Source: Burkholderia latens
GTDB lineage: Bacteria > Pseudomonadota > Gammaproteobacteria > Burkholderiales > Burkholderiaceae
NCBI RefSeq assembly: GCF_001718795.1
Contig: NZ_CP013435.1
Coordinates: 2,604,001-2,668,000, forward strand
Length of the DNA: 64,000 nt
Reading direction: 5' to 3'
Shown here: piece after piece, positions 18,614 to 29,584 of the stretch
Layout of the letters: each line of letters begins with the position of its first letter
How positions within the stretch are numbered: the first letter of the stretch is position 1
Position numbers and translations under genes: made by a program
Notes under the pieces: model-generated
Told to the model about the DNA's origin: nothing
The model's database searches: none
Seen by the model: only the letters and a program-made list of their open reading frames with translations

Positions 18614-21451
18614 ATGAGCAACAAGAAAGCCGATTCGAAACCGCAGGCCAAGTATCCGGTCAACCTGCTCGACACGCCGTTCCCGATGCGCGGCGACTTG
18701 CCGAAGCGCGAGCCGCAGTGGGTCAAGGAGTGGGAAGAGCGCGGCATCTACGAGAAGATCCGCGCGGCCAGCAAGGGCCGGCCGAAGTTCATCCTGCACG
18801 ACGGCCCTCCGTATGCGAACGGCGACATCCACCTCGGCCACGCGGTGAACAAGATCCTGAAGGACATCGTCGTGAAGTCGCGCAACATGGCCGGCTTCGA
18901 CGCGCCGTACGTGCCCGGCTGGGATTGCCACGGGATGCCGATCGAGATCCAGATCGAAAAGCAGTTCGGCAAGTCGCTGCCGGCCGCCGAAGTGATGAGC
19001 AAGGCGCGCGCATACGCGACCGAGCAGATCGAGAAGCAGAAGGTCGGCTTCAAGCGCCTCGGCGTGCTCGGCGACTGGGCGAATCCGTACAAGACGATGA
19101 ACTTCGTAAACGAAGCGGAAGAGATTCGCGCGCTCGGCAAGATCATCGAAAAGGGCTTCGTGTATCGCGGCCTGAAGCCGGTGAACTGGTGCTTCGACTG
19201 CGGCTCGGCGCTCGCCGAGGCGGAAGTCGAGTACAAGGACCGCACCGATCCGACGATCGACGTGATGTTCGCATTCGCGGAGCCGGAAAAGACCGCGCAG
19301 GCGTTCGGCCTGGCGGCGCTGCCGCGCACCGACGGCGGCATCGTGATCTGGACCACCACGCCGTGGACGATTCCCGCCAACCAGGCGCTGAACCTCCATC
19401 CGGAAATCGTCTACGCGCTGGTCGACACCGAGCGCGGACTGCTGATCATCGCGCAAGAGCGCGTCGAAGCGTGCATGGCCGACTTCAAGCTGACCGGCCG
19501 CGTCGTCGCGACCGCGCCGGGCGTGAAGCTCGCGAACCTGCGCTTCCACCACCCGCTCGCGTCGGCCCACCCCGGCTACAAGCGCACCGCCCCGGTCTAC
19601 CTCGGCGACTACGTGACGACCGACACGGGTACCGGCGTCGTGCACTCGTCGCCTGCGTACGGTATCGAAGACTTCGTGTCGTGCAAGGCGCACGGAATGA
19701 CCGACTCGGACATCATCAACCCGGTGATGGGCGACGGCCGCTACATCGAATCGCTGCCGCTGTTCGGCGGCCTGTCGATCTGGGACGCGAACCCGAAGAT
19801 CGTCGACGCGCTGAACGCGGCCGGCTCGCTGCTGCGCAGCGAGAAGTACACGCACAGCTACATGCACTGCTGGCGCCACAAGACGCCGATCATCTACCGC
19901 GCGACGTCGCAGTGGTTCGCCGGCATGGACGTGACGCCGCGCGACGGCGGCAAGACGTTGCGCGAAACAGCGCTCGAAGGCGTCGATGCAACCGCGTTCT
20001 ACCCGTCGTGGGGCAAGCAGCGCCTGTTCAGCATGATCGCGAACCGCCCGGACTGGACGCTGTCGCGCCAGCGCCAGTGGGGCGTGCCGATGGCGTTCTT
20101 CGTGCACAAGGAAACCGGCGAGTTGCACCCGCGCACGCTCGAACTGCTCGAGGAAGTCGCGAAGCGCGTCGAGCAGTCGGGCATCGAGGCGTGGCAGTCG
20201 CTCGATCCGCGCGAACTGATCGGCGACGACGCGAACATGTACGAAAAGAACCGCGACACGCTGGACGTGTGGTTCGACTCGGGCACGACGCATTGGCACG
20301 TGCTGCGCGGCTCGCACAAGGATCAGCTGCAGTTCCCGGCCGATCTGTACCTCGAAGGCTCGGACCAGCACCGCGGCTGGTTCCATTCGTCGCTGCTTAC
20401 CGCATCGATGATCGACGGCCGCGCGCCGTACAAGGGTCTCCTCACGCACGGCTTCACGGTCGACGGCGAAGGCCGCAAGATGAGCAAGTCGCTCGGTAAC
20501 GGCATCGATCCGCACGAAGTCGCGAACCGCCTCGGCGCGGAAATCATCCGCCTGTGGATCGCGTCGACCGATTATTCGGGCGAACTCGCGATTTCCGAGG
20601 AAATCCTGAAGCGCGTGACGGAGGGCTATCGCCGGATCCGCAACACGCTGCGCTTCCTGCTCGCGAACCTGTCCGACTTCGACTTCGCGCAGCACGCGGT
20701 GCCGGTCGACGAATGGCTCGAGATCGACCGCTACGCGGTCGCGTTCTCCGCGCAGTTGCAGACGGAACTGCTCGGGCACTACGAGAAGTATGAATTCCAC
20801 CCGGTCGTCGCGAAGTTGCAAACGTACTGCTCGGAAGATCTCGGCGGCTTCTATCTCGACGTGCTGAAGGACCGCCTGTACACGAGCGCGCCCGATTCGC
20901 GCGCGCGCCGCTCCGCGCAGACCGCGCTGTACCACCTGACGCAAGGGCTGCTGCGCGTACTCGCGCCGTTCCTGTCGTTCACCGCAGAAGAGGCGTGGAA
21001 GGTGTTCCAGCCGGCCAGCGACACCGTGTTCACAGAAACCTACTACGCGTATCCGGAAGTCGCCGGCTCGGCCGCGCTGATCGCGAAGTGGGCGCTCCTG
21101 CGCGAAGTCCGCGGCAACGTGACGAAGGCGCTCGAGGAAGCGCGCACCGCGAACCGTATCGGTTCGTCGCTGCAGGCCGAAGTGGCCGTGCATGCGAGCG
21201 GCGCGCGCTACGATGCGCTGACCAGCCTCGGCGACGACCTGAAATTCGTGCTGATCACGTCGGCGGCGACTGTCGTAAAGGTCGACCACGAAGCGCAGGA
21301 AAGCGTCGACGTGGCCGCGTCGAAGTACCAGAAGTGCGAACGCTGCTGGCACTACCGCGACGATGTCGGCGCACATGCCGATCACCCGACGCTGTGCGGC
21401 CGCTGCTTCTCGAACCTGTTTGAAAACGGCGAAATCCGGAGCGCTGCTTGA
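18614..21451 (+). CDS. ileS: Isoleucyl-tRNA synthetase
   Basis: Class Ia synthetase, 945 residues. The HIGH-type motif is [20 protein letters not shown] near residue 65, and KMSKS is in [14 protein letters not shown] near residue 622. The editing domain lies between, with [14 protein letters not shown] and [18 protein letters not shown]-terminal zinc finger [10 protein letters not shown]...CGRC is present, so this is the bacterial type 1 enzyme, usually mupirocin-sensitive. The stop codon overlaps the region just before lspA, two bases away. Confidence 0.98.
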   Translation: MSNKKADSKPQAKYPVNLLDTPFPMRGDLPKREPQWVKEWEERGIYEKIRAASKGRPKFILHDGPPYANGDIHLGHAVNKILKDIVVKSRNMAGFDAPYVPGWDCHGMPIEIQIEKQFGKSLPAAEVMSKARAYATEQIEKQKVGFKRLGVLGDWANPYKTMNFVNEAEEIRALGKIIEKGFVYRGLKPVNWCFDCGSALAEAEVEYKDRTDPTIDVMFAFAEPEKTAQAFGLAALPRTDGGIVIWTTTPWTIPANQALNLHPEIVYALVDTERGLLIIAQERVEACMADFKLTGRVVATAPGVKLANLRFHHPLASAHPGYKRTAPVYLGDYVTTDTGTGVVHSSPAYGIEDFVSCKAHGMTDSDIINPVMGDGRYIESLPLFGGLSIWDANPKIVDALNAAGSLLRSEKYTHSYMHCWRHKTPIIYRATSQWFAGMDVTPRDGGKTLRETALEGVDATAFYPSWGKQRLFSMIANRPDWTLSRQRQWGVPMAFFVHKETGELHPRTLELLEEVAKRVEQSGIEAWQSLDPRELIGDDANMYEKNRDTLDVWFDSGTTHWHVLRGSHKDQLQFPADLYLEGSDQHRGWFHSSLLTASMIDGRAPYKGLLTHGFTVDGEGRKMSKSLGNGIDPHEVANRLGAEIIRLWIASTDYSGELAISEEILKRVTEGYRRIRNTLRFLLANLSDFDFAQHAVPVDEWLEIDRYAVAFSAQLQTELLGHYEKYEFHPVVAKLQTYCSEDLGGFYLDVLKDRLYTSAPDSRARRSAQTALYHLTQGLLRVLAPFLSFTAEEAWKVFQPASDTVFTETYYAYPEVAGSAALIAKWALLREVRGNVTKALEEARTANRIGSSLQAEVAVHASGARYDALTSLGDDLKFVLITSAATVVKVDHEAQESVDVAASKYQKCERCWHYRDDVGAHADHPTLCGRCFSNLFENGEIRSAA

Positions 21452-21453
21452 CC

Positions 21454-21954
21454 ATGGCGAAAACCTTGTCGAAACCGGCCAGCGGCGCGCTCGCGCCCTG
21501 GCTCGGCATTTCGCTGATCGTGATCCTCTTCGATCAGCTGTCGAAGATCGCGATCCTCAAAACGTTCGCGTACGGCGCGCAGCATGCGCTCACGTCGTTC
21601 TTCAACCTCGTGCTGGTGTACAACCGCGGTGCCGCATTCGGTTTCCTGTCGACCGCAAGCGGCTGGCAGCGCTGGGCGTTCACCGCGCTCGGCATCGGCG
21701 CGACGCTCGTGATCTGCTACCTGCTTCGCCGTCACGGTCAGCAGCGGCTGTTCAGCCTGTCGCTCGCGCTGATCCTCGGCGGCGCACTCGGCAACGTGAT
21801 CGACCGGCTCGTCTACGGCCACGTGATCGACTTTCTCGATTTCCACGTCGGTGCGTGGCACTTCCCGGCGTTCAACCTCGCCGACTCCGCGATCACGATC
21901 GGCGCGGTGCTGCTGATCTACGACGAACTGCGTCGCGTGCGCGGCTCGCGCTGA
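21454..21954 (+). CDS. lspA: Lipoprotein signal peptidase (signal peptidase II)
   Basis: Inner-membrane aspartic protease that cleaves prolipoproteins after lipidation; 166 residues and four hydrophobic segments. Conserved blocks are [42 protein letters not shown] with the first catalytic Asp, and [16 protein letters not shown] with the second. The ATG at 21454 is 2 bp after the ileS stop; an in-frame TTG inside the ileS end is not needed. Confidence 0.97.
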   Translation: MAKTLSKPASGALAPWLGISLIVILFDQLSKIAILKTFAYGAQHALTSFFNLVLVYNRGAAFGFLSTASGWQRWAFTALGIGATLVICYLLRRHGQQRLFSLSLALILGGALGNVIDRLVYGHVIDFLDFHVGAWHFPAFNLADSAITIGAVLLIYDELRRVRGSR

Positions 21955-22021
21955 ACGCGCATACTCGGCGTCGGCGGCCGGCTTCGCGCCGGCCGTTCCG
22001 TTTGACCCCAGGAGGCCTGAG

Positions 22022-23233
22022 TTGGCACACGCAGAACTCGCAGGAAAACACCTCGTTCTCGGCCTGACGGGCGGCATCGCCTGCTACAAGATCGCCGAGC
22101 TCACACGGCTGCTCGTGAAGGCCGGCGCGACCGTGCAGGTCGTGATGACCGAAGCCGCCACCCAGTTCATCACACCGGTCACGATGCAGGCACTGTCCGG
22201 CCGGCCCGTCTACACGAGCCAATGGGACGCACGCGTCGGCAACAACATGGCGCACATCGACCTGTCGCGCGAAGCCGACGCCATCGTGATCGCACCGGCG
22301 TCGACGGATTTCCTCGCGAAGCTCGCGCACGGCTTCGCCGACGATCTGCTATCGACGCTGTGCGTCGCACGCGACTGTCCGCTGCTCGTCGTGCCGGCGA
22401 TGAACCGCCAGATGTGGCAGAACCCGGCCACGCAGCGCAATGCAGCGCAGCTGCGCGCCGACGGTGTGTCGGTGCTCGGCCCCGACTCGGGCGCGCAGGC
22501 GTGCGGCGAAGTCGGTGACGGCCGCATGCTCGAACCCGACGCGATCTACGAAGCCATCGTGTCGCACTTTGCGCCGAAGGTGCTCGCGCACCGCCGCGTG
22601 CTGATCACGGCCGGCCCGACGTTCGAGCCGCTGGATCCGGTGCGCGGCCTCACGAACCGTTCGAGCGGCAAGATGGGCTTCGCGCTCGCGCGCGCCGCGC
22701 AGCAGGCTGGCGCCGACGTGCATCTGGTCGCCGGGCCGGTCGCGCTCGACACGCCGTGGGGTGTGTACCGCCAGGACGTGCAGACGGCCCAGCAGATGTA
22801 CGACGCTGTCATGCATGCGGTGTCCGACGCGGACATCTTCATCGCGGTCGCCGCGGTCGCCGATTGGCGCGTCGAGCACCCCGCCGAGCACAAGATGAAA
22901 AAGACCGCCGATCGCAAGATGCCCGCGCTCGCGTTCGTCGAGAACCCCGACATCCTCGCGTCGGTCGCGGCGTTGCCCGACGCGCCGTTCTGCGTCGGCT
23001 TCGCGGCCGAGAGCGGCGATCTCGACGTGCATGGCGACGAGAAGCGCAAGCGCAAGAACGTGCCGCTGCTGGTCGGCAATCTCGGCCCGCTGACGTTCGG
23101 CCGCGACGACAACGAAGTCGTGCTGTTCGAGGCGGCCGGCCTCACGCGCCTGCCGCGCGCGCCCAAGGACGAACTCGCGCACGCGCTTGTGGCCGAAATC
23201 GCGAAGCGCCTGCCAGACAACCGCCTGATCTGA
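22022..23233 (+). CDS. coaBC: Bifunctional phosphopantothenoylcysteine decarboxylase/synthetase
   Basis: Two consecutive CoA-synthesis steps in one polypeptide of 403 residues: ligation of cysteine to phosphopantothenate (C-terminal CoaB) and decarboxylation (N-terminal CoaC, FMN enzyme). The start is TTG at 22022, fixed by AGGAGG six bases upstream and by the family start [14 protein letters not shown]. Landmarks are [13 protein letters not shown], the active-site Cys in [30 protein letters not shown] in CoaB and the KxKxK-like segment [15 protein letters not shown]. It is followed 55 bp later by dut, a common pairing. Confidence 0.96.
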   Translation: MAHAELAGKHLVLGLTGGIACYKIAELTRLLVKAGATVQVVMTEAATQFITPVTMQALSGRPVYTSQWDARVGNNMAHIDLSREADAIVIAPASTDFLAKLAHGFADDLLSTLCVARDCPLLVVPAMNRQMWQNPATQRNAAQLRADGVSVLGPDSGAQACGEVGDGRMLEPDAIYEAIVSHFAPKVLAHRRVLITAGPTFEPLDPVRGLTNRSSGKMGFALARAAQQAGADVHLVAGPVALDTPWGVYRQDVQTAQQMYDAVMHAVSDADIFIAVAAVADWRVEHPAEHKMKKTADRKMPALAFVENPDILASVAALPDAPFCVGFAAESGDLDVHGDEKRKRKNVPLLVGNLGPLTFGRDDNEVVLFEAAGLTRLPRAPKDELAHALVAEIAKRLPDNRLI

Positions 23234-23288
23234 TCCTTTGCGCGGCTGCACGCGCCGCCGCGCCCTTCCCGACCGATTCGACGACTGC

Positions 23289-23735
23289 ATGAAACTCGAC
23301 CTGAAGATTCTCGACGCGCGCATGCGCGACTACCTGCCCGCGTATGCAACCACCGGCAGCGCCGGCCTCGACCTGCGCGCATGCCTCGACGCGCCCGTCA
23401 CGTTGCAGCCCGGTGAAACGACGCTGGTGCCGACCGGCCTGGCGATCCACCTCGCCGACCCGGGCTACGCGGCGCTGATCCTGCCGCGCTCCGGCCTCGG
23501 CCACAAGCACGGGATCGTGCTCGGCAACCTCGTCGGCCTGATCGATTCCGACTATCAGGGGCAGCTGATGGTGTCGACGTGGAACCGCGGTCAGAGCGAG
23601 TTCGTGCTGAACCCGTTCGAGCGCCTTGCGCAGCTCGTGATCGTGCCGGTCGTGCAGGCGCAATTCAACATCGTCAGCGACTTCGCGCAGAGCGATCGCG
23701 GCGAAGGCGGCTTCGGCAGCACCGGCCGCCACTGA
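23289..23735 (+). CDS. dut: dUTP pyrophosphatase (trimeric dUTPase)
   Basis: Hydrolyses dUTP to dUMP and PPi; 148 residues. All five dUTPase motifs are present: [50 protein letters not shown] and the C-terminal arm [12 protein letters not shown]. The start is the ATG at 23289 ([12 protein letters not shown]). It ends at a strong palindromic terminator. Confidence 0.97.
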   Translation: MKLDLKILDARMRDYLPAYATTGSAGLDLRACLDAPVTLQPGETTLVPTGLAIHLADPGYAALILPRSGLGHKHGIVLGNLVGLIDSDYQGQLMVSTWNRGQSEFVLNPFERLAQLVIVPVVQAQFNIVSDFAQSDRGEGGFGSTGRH

Positions 23736-23747
23736 GCCGCACAGCGT

Positions 23748-23775
23748 AAAAAAGGGGCCGCGGCCCCTTCTTCTT
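23748..23775. terminator. Bidirectional terminator between dut and the converging membrane-protein gene
   Basis: Perfect 18-base palindrome AAGGGGCCGCGGCCCCTT (23752-23769), with A tract before and T-rich tract after. Confidence 0.88.
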
Positions 23776-23785
23776 CCGTTACGGC

Positions 23786-24556
23786 TCAACGGTTGGCGGT
23801 CTGCGCAATGCGCGCCGGTGCGAGTTCGCGTCGCCGCGCCTGCACAATCGTCGCGTAGATCACCATCGCGATCAGCACGCCCAGCAGCACCGCGGACGAC
23901 CCGACCGTGCCGAGTGCGAGCCCGCCCTTCGCGACAGGTTTCGTCAGCAGATCGCCGACCGTCGCGCCAAACGGCCGCGTGAGCACGAACGCCGCCCAGA
24001 ACAGCAGTACGCCGGAGATGCGCGTGAAATAGTGCGCGAGCACGATTGCCACGAGCAATCCGCCGATCAACAGCGCGCCGCCGCCGAAGCCGAGGCCCGA
24101 GCTGTCCGCGAGGAAATCGCCGAGCGCGGTGCCGAGCGTGTTCGAAAACAGGATCGCGATCCAGTACAGCAATTCAACCTTGCGCGTGCGGATCAGGTCG
24201 ACCGACAGCGATTCGCCGCTCAGGCGCCACACCGCGAAAATCGCCAGCAGGATCGCGACGAGGATCGACGAGCCGGCCGCATAACCGAGGCCGAGCGTGC
24301 GATCCATGAAATCGGACATCGTCGTCCCGGCCGTGCTGGTCGCGACGATCACTGCCCAGTAGATCGCCGGACGATAGCCGGTCGTGCGGAGCTGTGCACC
24401 GAGCGTGACGACGAAGAACCCGAACAGCAGGATCGAACTCACGGCGTAGCCGACGTTCAAGGTCATCGACAGCAGGTCGCCGCCGGTTTCGCCAAGCGTC
24501 GTCGCGCAGATCTTCATGATCCAGAACGCGAGCGTGATTTCGGGAAGTTTGTTCAT
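23786..24556 (-). CDS. COG4705-type membrane protein with four internal repeats
   Basis: Integral membrane protein of 256 residues and unknown function, similar in pattern to the COG4705 group. Most of the chain is hydrophobic, with about seven to eight membrane segments. A short motif recurs four times: LGETGGDLL (Asp27), GTTMSDFMDRTLGLGYA (Asp82), LGTALGDFLADSSGLGFG (Asp147) and FGATVGDLLTKPVAKGGLALG (Asp202). Each pairs a Thr/Gly-rich turn and Asp with a following L-G-x-G turn. Repeated Asp at similar membrane depth suggests a channel or ion-coupled transporter, but that is inference. It is monocistronic. Confidence 0.75.
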   Translation of the reverse strand: MNKLPEITLAFWIMKICATTLGETGGDLLSMTLNVGYAVSSILLFGFFVVTLGAQLRTTGYRPAIYWAVIVATSTAGTTMSDFMDRTLGLGYAAGSSILVAILLAIFAVWRLSGESLSVDLIRTRKVELLYWIAILFSNTLGTALGDFLADSSGLGFGGGALLIGGLLVAIVLAHYFTRISGVLLFWAAFVLTRPFGATVGDLLTKPVAKGGLALGTVGSSAVLLGVLIAMVIYATIVQARRRELAPARIAQTANR

Positions 24557-24718
24557 TCGAACCCCTTGTACAGATAAGCCGCGGGGCCTGCATCGGCCGC
24601 CCCCGGCAATGCGGACAGGTTCGAATGTAGCCGTCGGCGGCTTAACGCAACCTTAGCGGCGTCGAAAAGCGACGGCGGGCGCTCTCACTCGGCGGCGGCC
24701 CCGCACATCAATGCGCAT

Positions 24719-26098
24719 TCAACGCGCGTGTGCGTGCCGGTAATGCAGCGCGTACGCGAGCGTCAACAGCACGACGAACACCACGCCGACCACCATCGTC
24801 ATCCGGAATTCGCGCGTGAACGCGGTCGTGAGCAAAATCGCGCCGACGAGCGCTGCGCCGAGCAGGCTGCCGAACGGATGACCCCACATCCGGAATGCGA
24901 GCACGGGACCGCTGTAGCGTGCACGGAACCGCAGATGCGTGACAAAAATCATCAGCCACGTGAACAGCGCGCCGAACATCGCGATCGCCATCATCACCGT
25001 AAATGCGGTGTCGGGCGACAGCGCGACCAGCACGGCCGCGACCGCGACGCCGCTCGTCGAGATCCACAATGCCGCGCGCGGCACGCCGTTGCTGCCGAGG
25101 CGGCCGAACACGGCCGGCGCGAGCCGTGCGCGCGACAGGCTGAACATCATCCGCGTCGTCACGTACAGCTGGCTGTTCATCGCGGACAGCGCCGCGATCA
25201 ACAGCACGAAGTTGATTACGCCGGCCGCATACGGCACGTGTGTCGCGGCCATCACCTTCACGAACGGGCTTTCGTCGGTACCGGCCTGCGTCCACGGAAC
25301 GATCGCGAGCATCAGCGCGAGCGTCAGCAGGTAGAACAAAACGAGCCGGAACACCGTCGAGCGGAACGCGCGCGTGACCGCATGCTGCGGATCGCGCGCC
25401 TCGCCGGCAGCGATCGCGACCGCCTCGATGCTCATGTAGCTGAAAATTGCGACGATCACCGCGACCCAGGTGCCCCAGGGGCCTTTCGGCATGAAGCCGC
25501 CGTGCGCGGTGTAGTTCGCGAAGCCGATGCCGGTATCCGCGGGCGCGGACCATACGAGATAGGCGCCCAGCACGATGAACACGACGATCGCCGCGATCTT
25601 CAGCAGCGAGAACGCATATTCGACCGTTCCGTACAGCGTGACGCTCGCAAGATTCACCGCGATCAGCAGCGCCGAGAAGCCAATCACCCAATACCAGCCG
25701 GGCACGGACGGGAACCAGTACTTCATGAACACGGCGATCGCACTGATTTCGGTGCCGATCGCGAACACCACCGCGAACCAGTACGCATAGCGCACGAGAA
25801 AGCCCGCCAGCGGACCGACGTAGTGCTCGGCGTAAGCGCCGAACGAGCCGGCCGTCGGATGCGCGACCGTCATTTCCGCGAGCGCGCCCATCAGCAGCAG
25901 CGCGATCAGCGCGCCGATCGCATACGAAACGAGCACGCTCGGCCCGGCGAGCCCGATCGCGAACCCGCTGCCGAGAAACAGGCCCGTGCCGATCGCGCCG
26001 CCGATTGCGATCATCGCCATCTGCCCGGACGTCAGCGCATGGCGCAACCCTTGTTCGCGCGCGACGATGTTGTCGAACGACCGTTGTTGTTGTGTCAC
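24719..26098 (-). CDS. APC-family amino acid permease
   Basis: Proton-coupled amino acid importer of the amino acid transporter (AAT) subfamily, 459 residues with twelve likely membrane segments. The GTG at 26098 (VTQQQRSFDNIVAREQG) is preferred because AGGGGAG lies 11 bases upstream; in-frame ATGs at 26125 and 26194 are alternatives without better sites. The first helix reads MIAIGGAIGTGLFLGSG, the AAT signature; EMTVAHPTAGSFGAYAEHYVG and FWFAVVFAIGTEISA-type segments follow. The closest relatives by pattern are proline/GABA/aromatic permeases; the substrate cannot be fixed from sequence. No linked catabolic gene is visible. Confidence 0.88.
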   Translation of the reverse strand: MTQQQRSFDNIVAREQGLRHALTSGQMAMIAIGGAIGTGLFLGSGFAIGLAGPSVLVSYAIGALIALLLMGALAEMTVAHPTAGSFGAYAEHYVGPLAGFLVRYAYWFAVVFAIGTEISAIAVFMKYWFPSVPGWYWVIGFSALLIAVNLASVTLYGTVEYAFSLLKIAAIVVFIVLGAYLVWSAPADTGIGFANYTAHGGFMPKGPWGTWVAVIVAIFSYMSIEAVAIAAGEARDPQHAVTRAFRSTVFRLVLFYLLTLALMLAIVPWTQAGTDESPFVKVMAATHVPYAAGVINFVLLIAALSAMNSQLYVTTRMMFSLSRARLAPAVFGRLGSNGVPRAALWISTSGVAVAAVLVALSPDTAFTVMMAIAMFGALFTWLMIFVTHLRFRARYSGPVLAFRMWGHPFGSLLGAALVGAILLTTAFTREFRMTMVVGVVFVVLLTLAYALHYRHAHAR

Positions 26099-26143
26099 TG
26101 CGTTGCCACTCCCCTGCACCACCATCGCGCCGCCGGCGCCAGA

Positions 26144-26179
26144 TAAAACGAAACGGCGCGGAGGACTTCCCGCGCCGTT
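26144..26179 (-). terminator. Rho-independent terminator after clpA
   Basis: Stem AACGGCGCGG/CCGCGCCGTT (26152-26161 with 26170-26179), loop of eight, then TTTCGTTTT on the minus strand. Confidence 0.85.
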
Positions 26180-26201
26180 CGCATGAACAACCAATTATCG
26201 C

Positions 26202-28502
26202 TTACTCGACTTCGACCGTCTCTTCGTTCGGCTTGTGCGGCGGATTCGCCAGCTTGTCGAACGACAACTGCACCTTGTCGGCTTCGTCGACGTCGACCGT
26301 CACGTGACCGCCGTTCAGCAGCTTGCCGAACAGCAACTCGTCGGCGAGCGCACGGCGGATGGTGTCCTGGATCAACCGCTGCATCGGCCGCGCGCCCATC
26401 AGCGGGTCGAAGCCGTGCTTCGCGAGATGCTTGCGCAACGCGTCGGTGAAAAGCGCGTCGACCTTCTTCTCGTGCAGTTGCTCCTCGAGCTGGATCAGGA
26501 ACTTGTCGACCACGCGCATGATGATTTCCTCATCGAGCGAGCGGAAGCTGATGATCGCGTCCAGACGGTTGCGGAACTCCGGCGTGAACAGGCGCTTGAT
26601 GTCGGTCATCTCGTCGCCGGTTTCGCGACGCGTCGTGAAACCGATCGTCGCCTTTTGCATCGACTCGGCGCCGGCGTTCGTCGTCATGATGATGATGACG
26701 TTGCGGAAATCCGCCTTGCGGCCGTTGTTGTCCGTCAGCGTGCCGTGGTCCATCACCTGCAGCAGCACGTTGAAGATGTCCGGATGCGCCTTCTCGATTT
26801 CGTCGAGCAGCAGCACGCAATGCGGCTTCTTCGTGACGGCTTCGGTCAGGAGGCCGCCCTGGTCGAACCCGACGTAGCCCGGCGGCGCGCCGATCAGTCG
26901 GCTCACCGCGTGCCGCTCCATGTATTCCGACATGTCGAAGCGGATCAGCTCGATACCGAGCGTGAACGCGAGCTGGCGCGCCACTTCGGTCTTGCCGACG
27001 CCGGTCGGGCCGGAGAACAGGAATGCGCCGATCGGCTTGTCCATCTTGCCGAGGCCCGCGCGCGCCATCTTGATCGACGCGGCGAGTGCATCGATCGCCG
27101 GATCCTGGCCGAACACGACGCTCTTCAGGTCGCGATCGAGCGTCTGCAGCTTGCTGCGATCGTCTTGCGACACGCTTTGCGCCGGCACGCGCGCGATCTT
27201 CGAAATGATTTCCTCGATCTCGCTCTTGCCGATCGTCTTCTTCTGCTTCGACTTCGGCAGGATGCGCTGCGCGGCGCCCGCCTCGTCGATCACGTCGATC
27301 GCCTTGTCCGGCAGATGCCGATCGGTGATGAAGCGTGCCGACAACTCCGCCGCGGCCGACAGCGCGCCCGACGAATACTTGACGCCATGGTGCTCCTCGA
27401 AGCGCGACTTCAGCCCGCGCAGGATCGCGACCGTCTGCTCGACGGTCGGCTCCGTCACGTCGACCTTCTGGAAGCGCCGCGACAGCGCCGCATCCTTCTC
27501 GAAGATGCCGCGATATTCGGTGAACGTGGTCGCGCCGATGCACTTGAGCGTGCCCGACGACAGCGCCGGCTTCAGCAGATTCGATGCGTCGAGCGTGCCG
27601 CCCGATGCGGCGCCCGCGCCGATCAGCGTGTGGATCTCGTCGATGAACAGGATCGCATGCGGGCGCTCCTTCAGTTCCTTCAGCACCGTCTTCAGGCGCT
27701 GCTCGAAGTCGCCGCGATACTTGGTGCCCGCGAGCAGCGCGCCCATGTCGAGCGAATACACCTGCGCGTTCGCAAGGATGTCCGGCACTTCGCCGCGCGT
27801 GATGCGATAGGCGAGCCCTTCGGCAATCGCCGTCTTGCCGACACCGGCCTCACCGACAAGCAGCGGATTGTTCTTGCGGCGGCGGCACAGCACCTGCACG
27901 ACGCGCTCGACCTCCGGCTCGCGTCCGATCAGCGGATCGATGCGGCCATCCTTCGCCATCTGGTTCAGGTTCTGCGTGAATTGCGCGAGCGGCGTTTCCT
28001 TCTGCGCATTCGCGTCTTCGCTTTCCGCGTTCGCATCCGACGACTTCGCGGCTTCGCCGCCGTTCGTCTTTGCGATGCCGTGCGAAATGAAGTTCACGAC
28101 GTCGAGGCGCGTGACGCCCTGCTGCTGCAGGTAGTACACCGCGTGCGAGTCCTTCTCGCCGAAGATCGCGACCAGCACGTTCGCGCCGGTGACTTCCTTC
28201 TTGCCGTTCGACGTCGACTGGACGTGCATGATCGCGCGCTGGATCACGCGCTGGAAACCGAGCGTCGGCTGGGTATCGACATCGTCGGTGCCCGGGACGG
28301 TAGGTGTGTTGTCGTGGATGAAATTGCGCAGGTTCTGACGGAGGTCCTCGATGTTTGCCGCGCACGCGCGCAACACCTCGGCTGCCGTCGGATTATCCAG
28401 CAGGGCCAGCAGCAAATGCTCGACCGTAATGAACTCATGGCGCGCCTGGCGTGCTTCCATGAACGCCATGTGCAGGCTGACTTCCAATTCCTGGGCAATC
28501 AT
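26202..28502 (-). CDS. clpA: ATP-dependent Clp protease ATP-binding subunit ClpA
   Basis: AAA+ unfoldase that feeds substrates to ClpP; 766 residues from the ATG at 28502 ([20 protein letters not shown]). A double Clp_N repeat occupies about residues 1-140. The first AAA module has Walker [15 protein letters not shown] near 215 and [12 protein letters not shown]; the second has [14 protein letters not shown] near 495 and [12 protein letters not shown]. The ClpP-contact loop reads IGFTT-RRE, close to the IGL/F motif. It lacks the middle domain of ClpB. Its start overlaps the clpS stop by four bases, so adaptor and unfoldase are coupled. Confidence 0.97.
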   Translation of the reverse strand: MIAQELEVSLHMAFMEARQARHEFITVEHLLLALLDNPTAAEVLRACAANIEDLRQNLRNFIHDNTPTVPGTDDVDTQPTLGFQRVIQRAIMHVQSTSNGKKEVTGANVLVAIFGEKDSHAVYYLQQQGVTRLDVVNFISHGIAKTNGGEAAKSSDANAESEDANAQKETPLAQFTQNLNQMAKDGRIDPLIGREPEVERVVQVLCRRRKNNPLLVGEAGVGKTAIAEGLAYRITRGEVPDILANAQVYSLDMGALLAGTKYRGDFEQRLKTVLKELKERPHAILFIDEIHTLIGAGAASGGTLDASNLLKPALSSGTLKCIGATTFTEYRGIFEKDAALSRRFQKVDVTEPTVEQTVAILRGLKSRFEEHHGVKYSSGALSAAAELSARFITDRHLPDKAIDVIDEAGAAQRILPKSKQKKTIGKSEIEEIISKIARVPAQSVSQDDRSKLQTLDRDLKSVVFGQDPAIDALAASIKMARAGLGKMDKPIGAFLFSGPTGVGKTEVARQLAFTLGIELIRFDMSEYMERHAVSRLIGAPPGYVGFDQGGLLTEAVTKKPHCVLLLDEIEKAHPDIFNVLLQVMDHGTLTDNNGRKADFRNVIIIMTTNAGAESMQKATIGFTTRRETGDEMTDIKRLFTPEFRNRLDAIISFRSLDEEIIMRVVDKFLIQLEEQLHEKKVDALFTDALRKHLAKHGFDPLMGARPMQRLIQDTIRRALADELLFGKLLNGGHVTVDVDEADKVQLSFDKLANPPHKPNEETVEVE

Positions 28503-28813
28503 GCTTCCTCCATCACGCACTGCAGCGGATGCCCGGCCTGCCGCGCATGGGTAACGACTTGCTCAACTTTGGTCGACGCGATGTCCCGCGTATAGACCCC
28601 ACATACCCCTCGCCCCTCGCGATGGACCTTCAGCATGATCTGCGTGGCCGTCTCGCGATCCTTCTTGAAATACTCCTGTACGACCATCACGACGAACTCC
28701 ATCGGGGTGAAGTCGTCGTTCAGCAGCACCACCTTGTACATCGAAGGCGGCTTGAGCTTCTGCTGCTTGCGTTCCAGGACGGTGCTGTCCTGCTTGTCCG
28801 GGATAATCGCCAT
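28499..28813 (-). CDS. clpS: ATP-dependent Clp protease adaptor ClpS
   Basis: N-end-rule adaptor that delivers proteins with destabilising N-termini to ClpAP; 104 residues. After a flexible N-terminal tail the core reads [20 protein letters not shown], with the NDD and the hydrophobic pocket Met residues, then [20 protein letters not shown]. It forms an operon with clpA and diverges from the cold-shock gene 546 bp away. Confidence 0.97.
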   Translation of the reverse strand: MAIIPDKQDSTVLERKQQKLKPPSMYKVVLLNDDFTPMEFVVMVVQEYFKKDRETATQIMLKVHREGRGVCGVYTRDIASTKVEQVVTHARQAGHPLQCVMEEA

Positions 28814-29359
28814 ACACCCATTCTAAACAACTCGGACAGGCCCGCAATCCTGCCATTACCCGACCGACCGGCCGGCGCCCTCCCTGGTTCCCGACGATGC
28901 GCGATCGTCTTCGTGCCATACGAAAGCCGGCTGCGGTGCCGGCTTTCACGCGTGGCGCGGAACACGAACCGTCAGGGGGAGACCGCACCGGACCGTCGCA
29001 TCCGCATCCAGTATCCCACAAGCCGGACGACTCGATCGCGTGTCACTCGAGCCTGGTATATGAGCCGATTATGCGACTTTTCAAGTCGGCGCGCTTGGCG
29101 GCATGCTGCAAAGCAAAGCCGGAAAAACCCTGAAAATGGATTCTTTACAACGGCCCTCCAAACGTCTCAAAATTCCGCTTGACACTCAAATAAAGAGCGC
29201 CAACAATCAAGCTGGCACTTTTTTCAATTCGTCTGACGGCGAGATGAAAGAGGCCGATGGTGAGCTTGTGAGGGGGGAACGGCTGTATTTTCCGGTCGTT
29301 TAGCTTTTCGAGCGTGCTCGTGGTAAGTAGCAGCGACTGTGTGACAGGGGAAGTAGGAA
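28814..29359. other. clpS-csp intergenic region, no gene seen
   Basis: This 546-bp gap contains short open frames without ribosome sites or recognisable products. It holds a perfect hairpin GAAAGCCGGC/GCCGGCTTTC (28922-28931 with 28938-28947, loop TGCGGT) about 110 bp upstream of clpS, with no long T tract. It also holds the cold-shock promoter and leader (29179 onward). The segment 29060-29350 is much AT-richer than its surroundings, as expected for a regulated leader. Confidence 0.6.
29179..29207 (+). promoter_or_regulatory. Probable sigma-70 promoter of the cold-shock gene
   Basis: A consensus TTGACA at 29179-29184 and AACAAT at 29202-29207 are 17 bp apart. The predicted transcript has an untranslated leader of about 145 nt before the ATG at 29360, the length typical of cold-shock mRNAs. 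Confidence 0.6.
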
Positions 29360-29563
29360 ATGGCAACTGGTATCGTTAAGTGGTTCAACGACGCGAAGGG
29401 CTTCGGTTTCATCACTCCCGACGAGGGCGGTGAAGATCTGTTTGCGCACTTCTCGGCCATCAACATGCAGGGCTTCAAGACCCTGAAGGAAGGCCAGAAG
29501 GTGAGCTTCGAGGTCGTCCAAGGCCCGAAGGGCAAGCAAGCGTCGAACATCCAGGCCGCATAA
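29360..29563 (+). CDS. Cold-shock domain protein (CspA/CspD type)
   Basis: Single cold-shock domain, 67 residues, binding single-stranded RNA/DNA as an RNA chaperone. RNP1 is KGFGFI in [18 protein letters not shown], and RNP2 is LFAHFS, where most family members have VFVHFS. The length and C-terminal [11 protein letters not shown] are usual. The proximity to clpS-clpA resembles the E. coli cspD-clpS-clpA arrangement, which favours the CspD lineage, but the sequence itself is closest to generic Csp proteins. Two strong terminators follow. Confidence 0.93.
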   Translation: MATGIVKWFNDAKGFGFITPDEGGEDLFAHFSAINMQGFKTLKEGQKVSFEVVQGPKGKQASNIQAA

Positions 29564-29584
29564 AGGCACCGGATATCAGACGAA

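Noticed and set aside
18596..21385. A 929-codon minus-strand frame opposite ileS
   Set aside because: It is a frame mirrored from a highly codon-biased gene; the product is composed mainly of Arg, Ala, Val and Asp, with no domain.
26235..28595. A 786-codon plus-strand frame opposite clpA
   Set aside because: It is an antisense shadow of clpA with no start signal and a low-complexity product.
29360..29563. Assigning cspD because clpS-clpA is adjacent
   Set aside because: The sequence is a generic single cold-shock domain; gene order alone does not separate CspD from CspA types, so no symbol was given.
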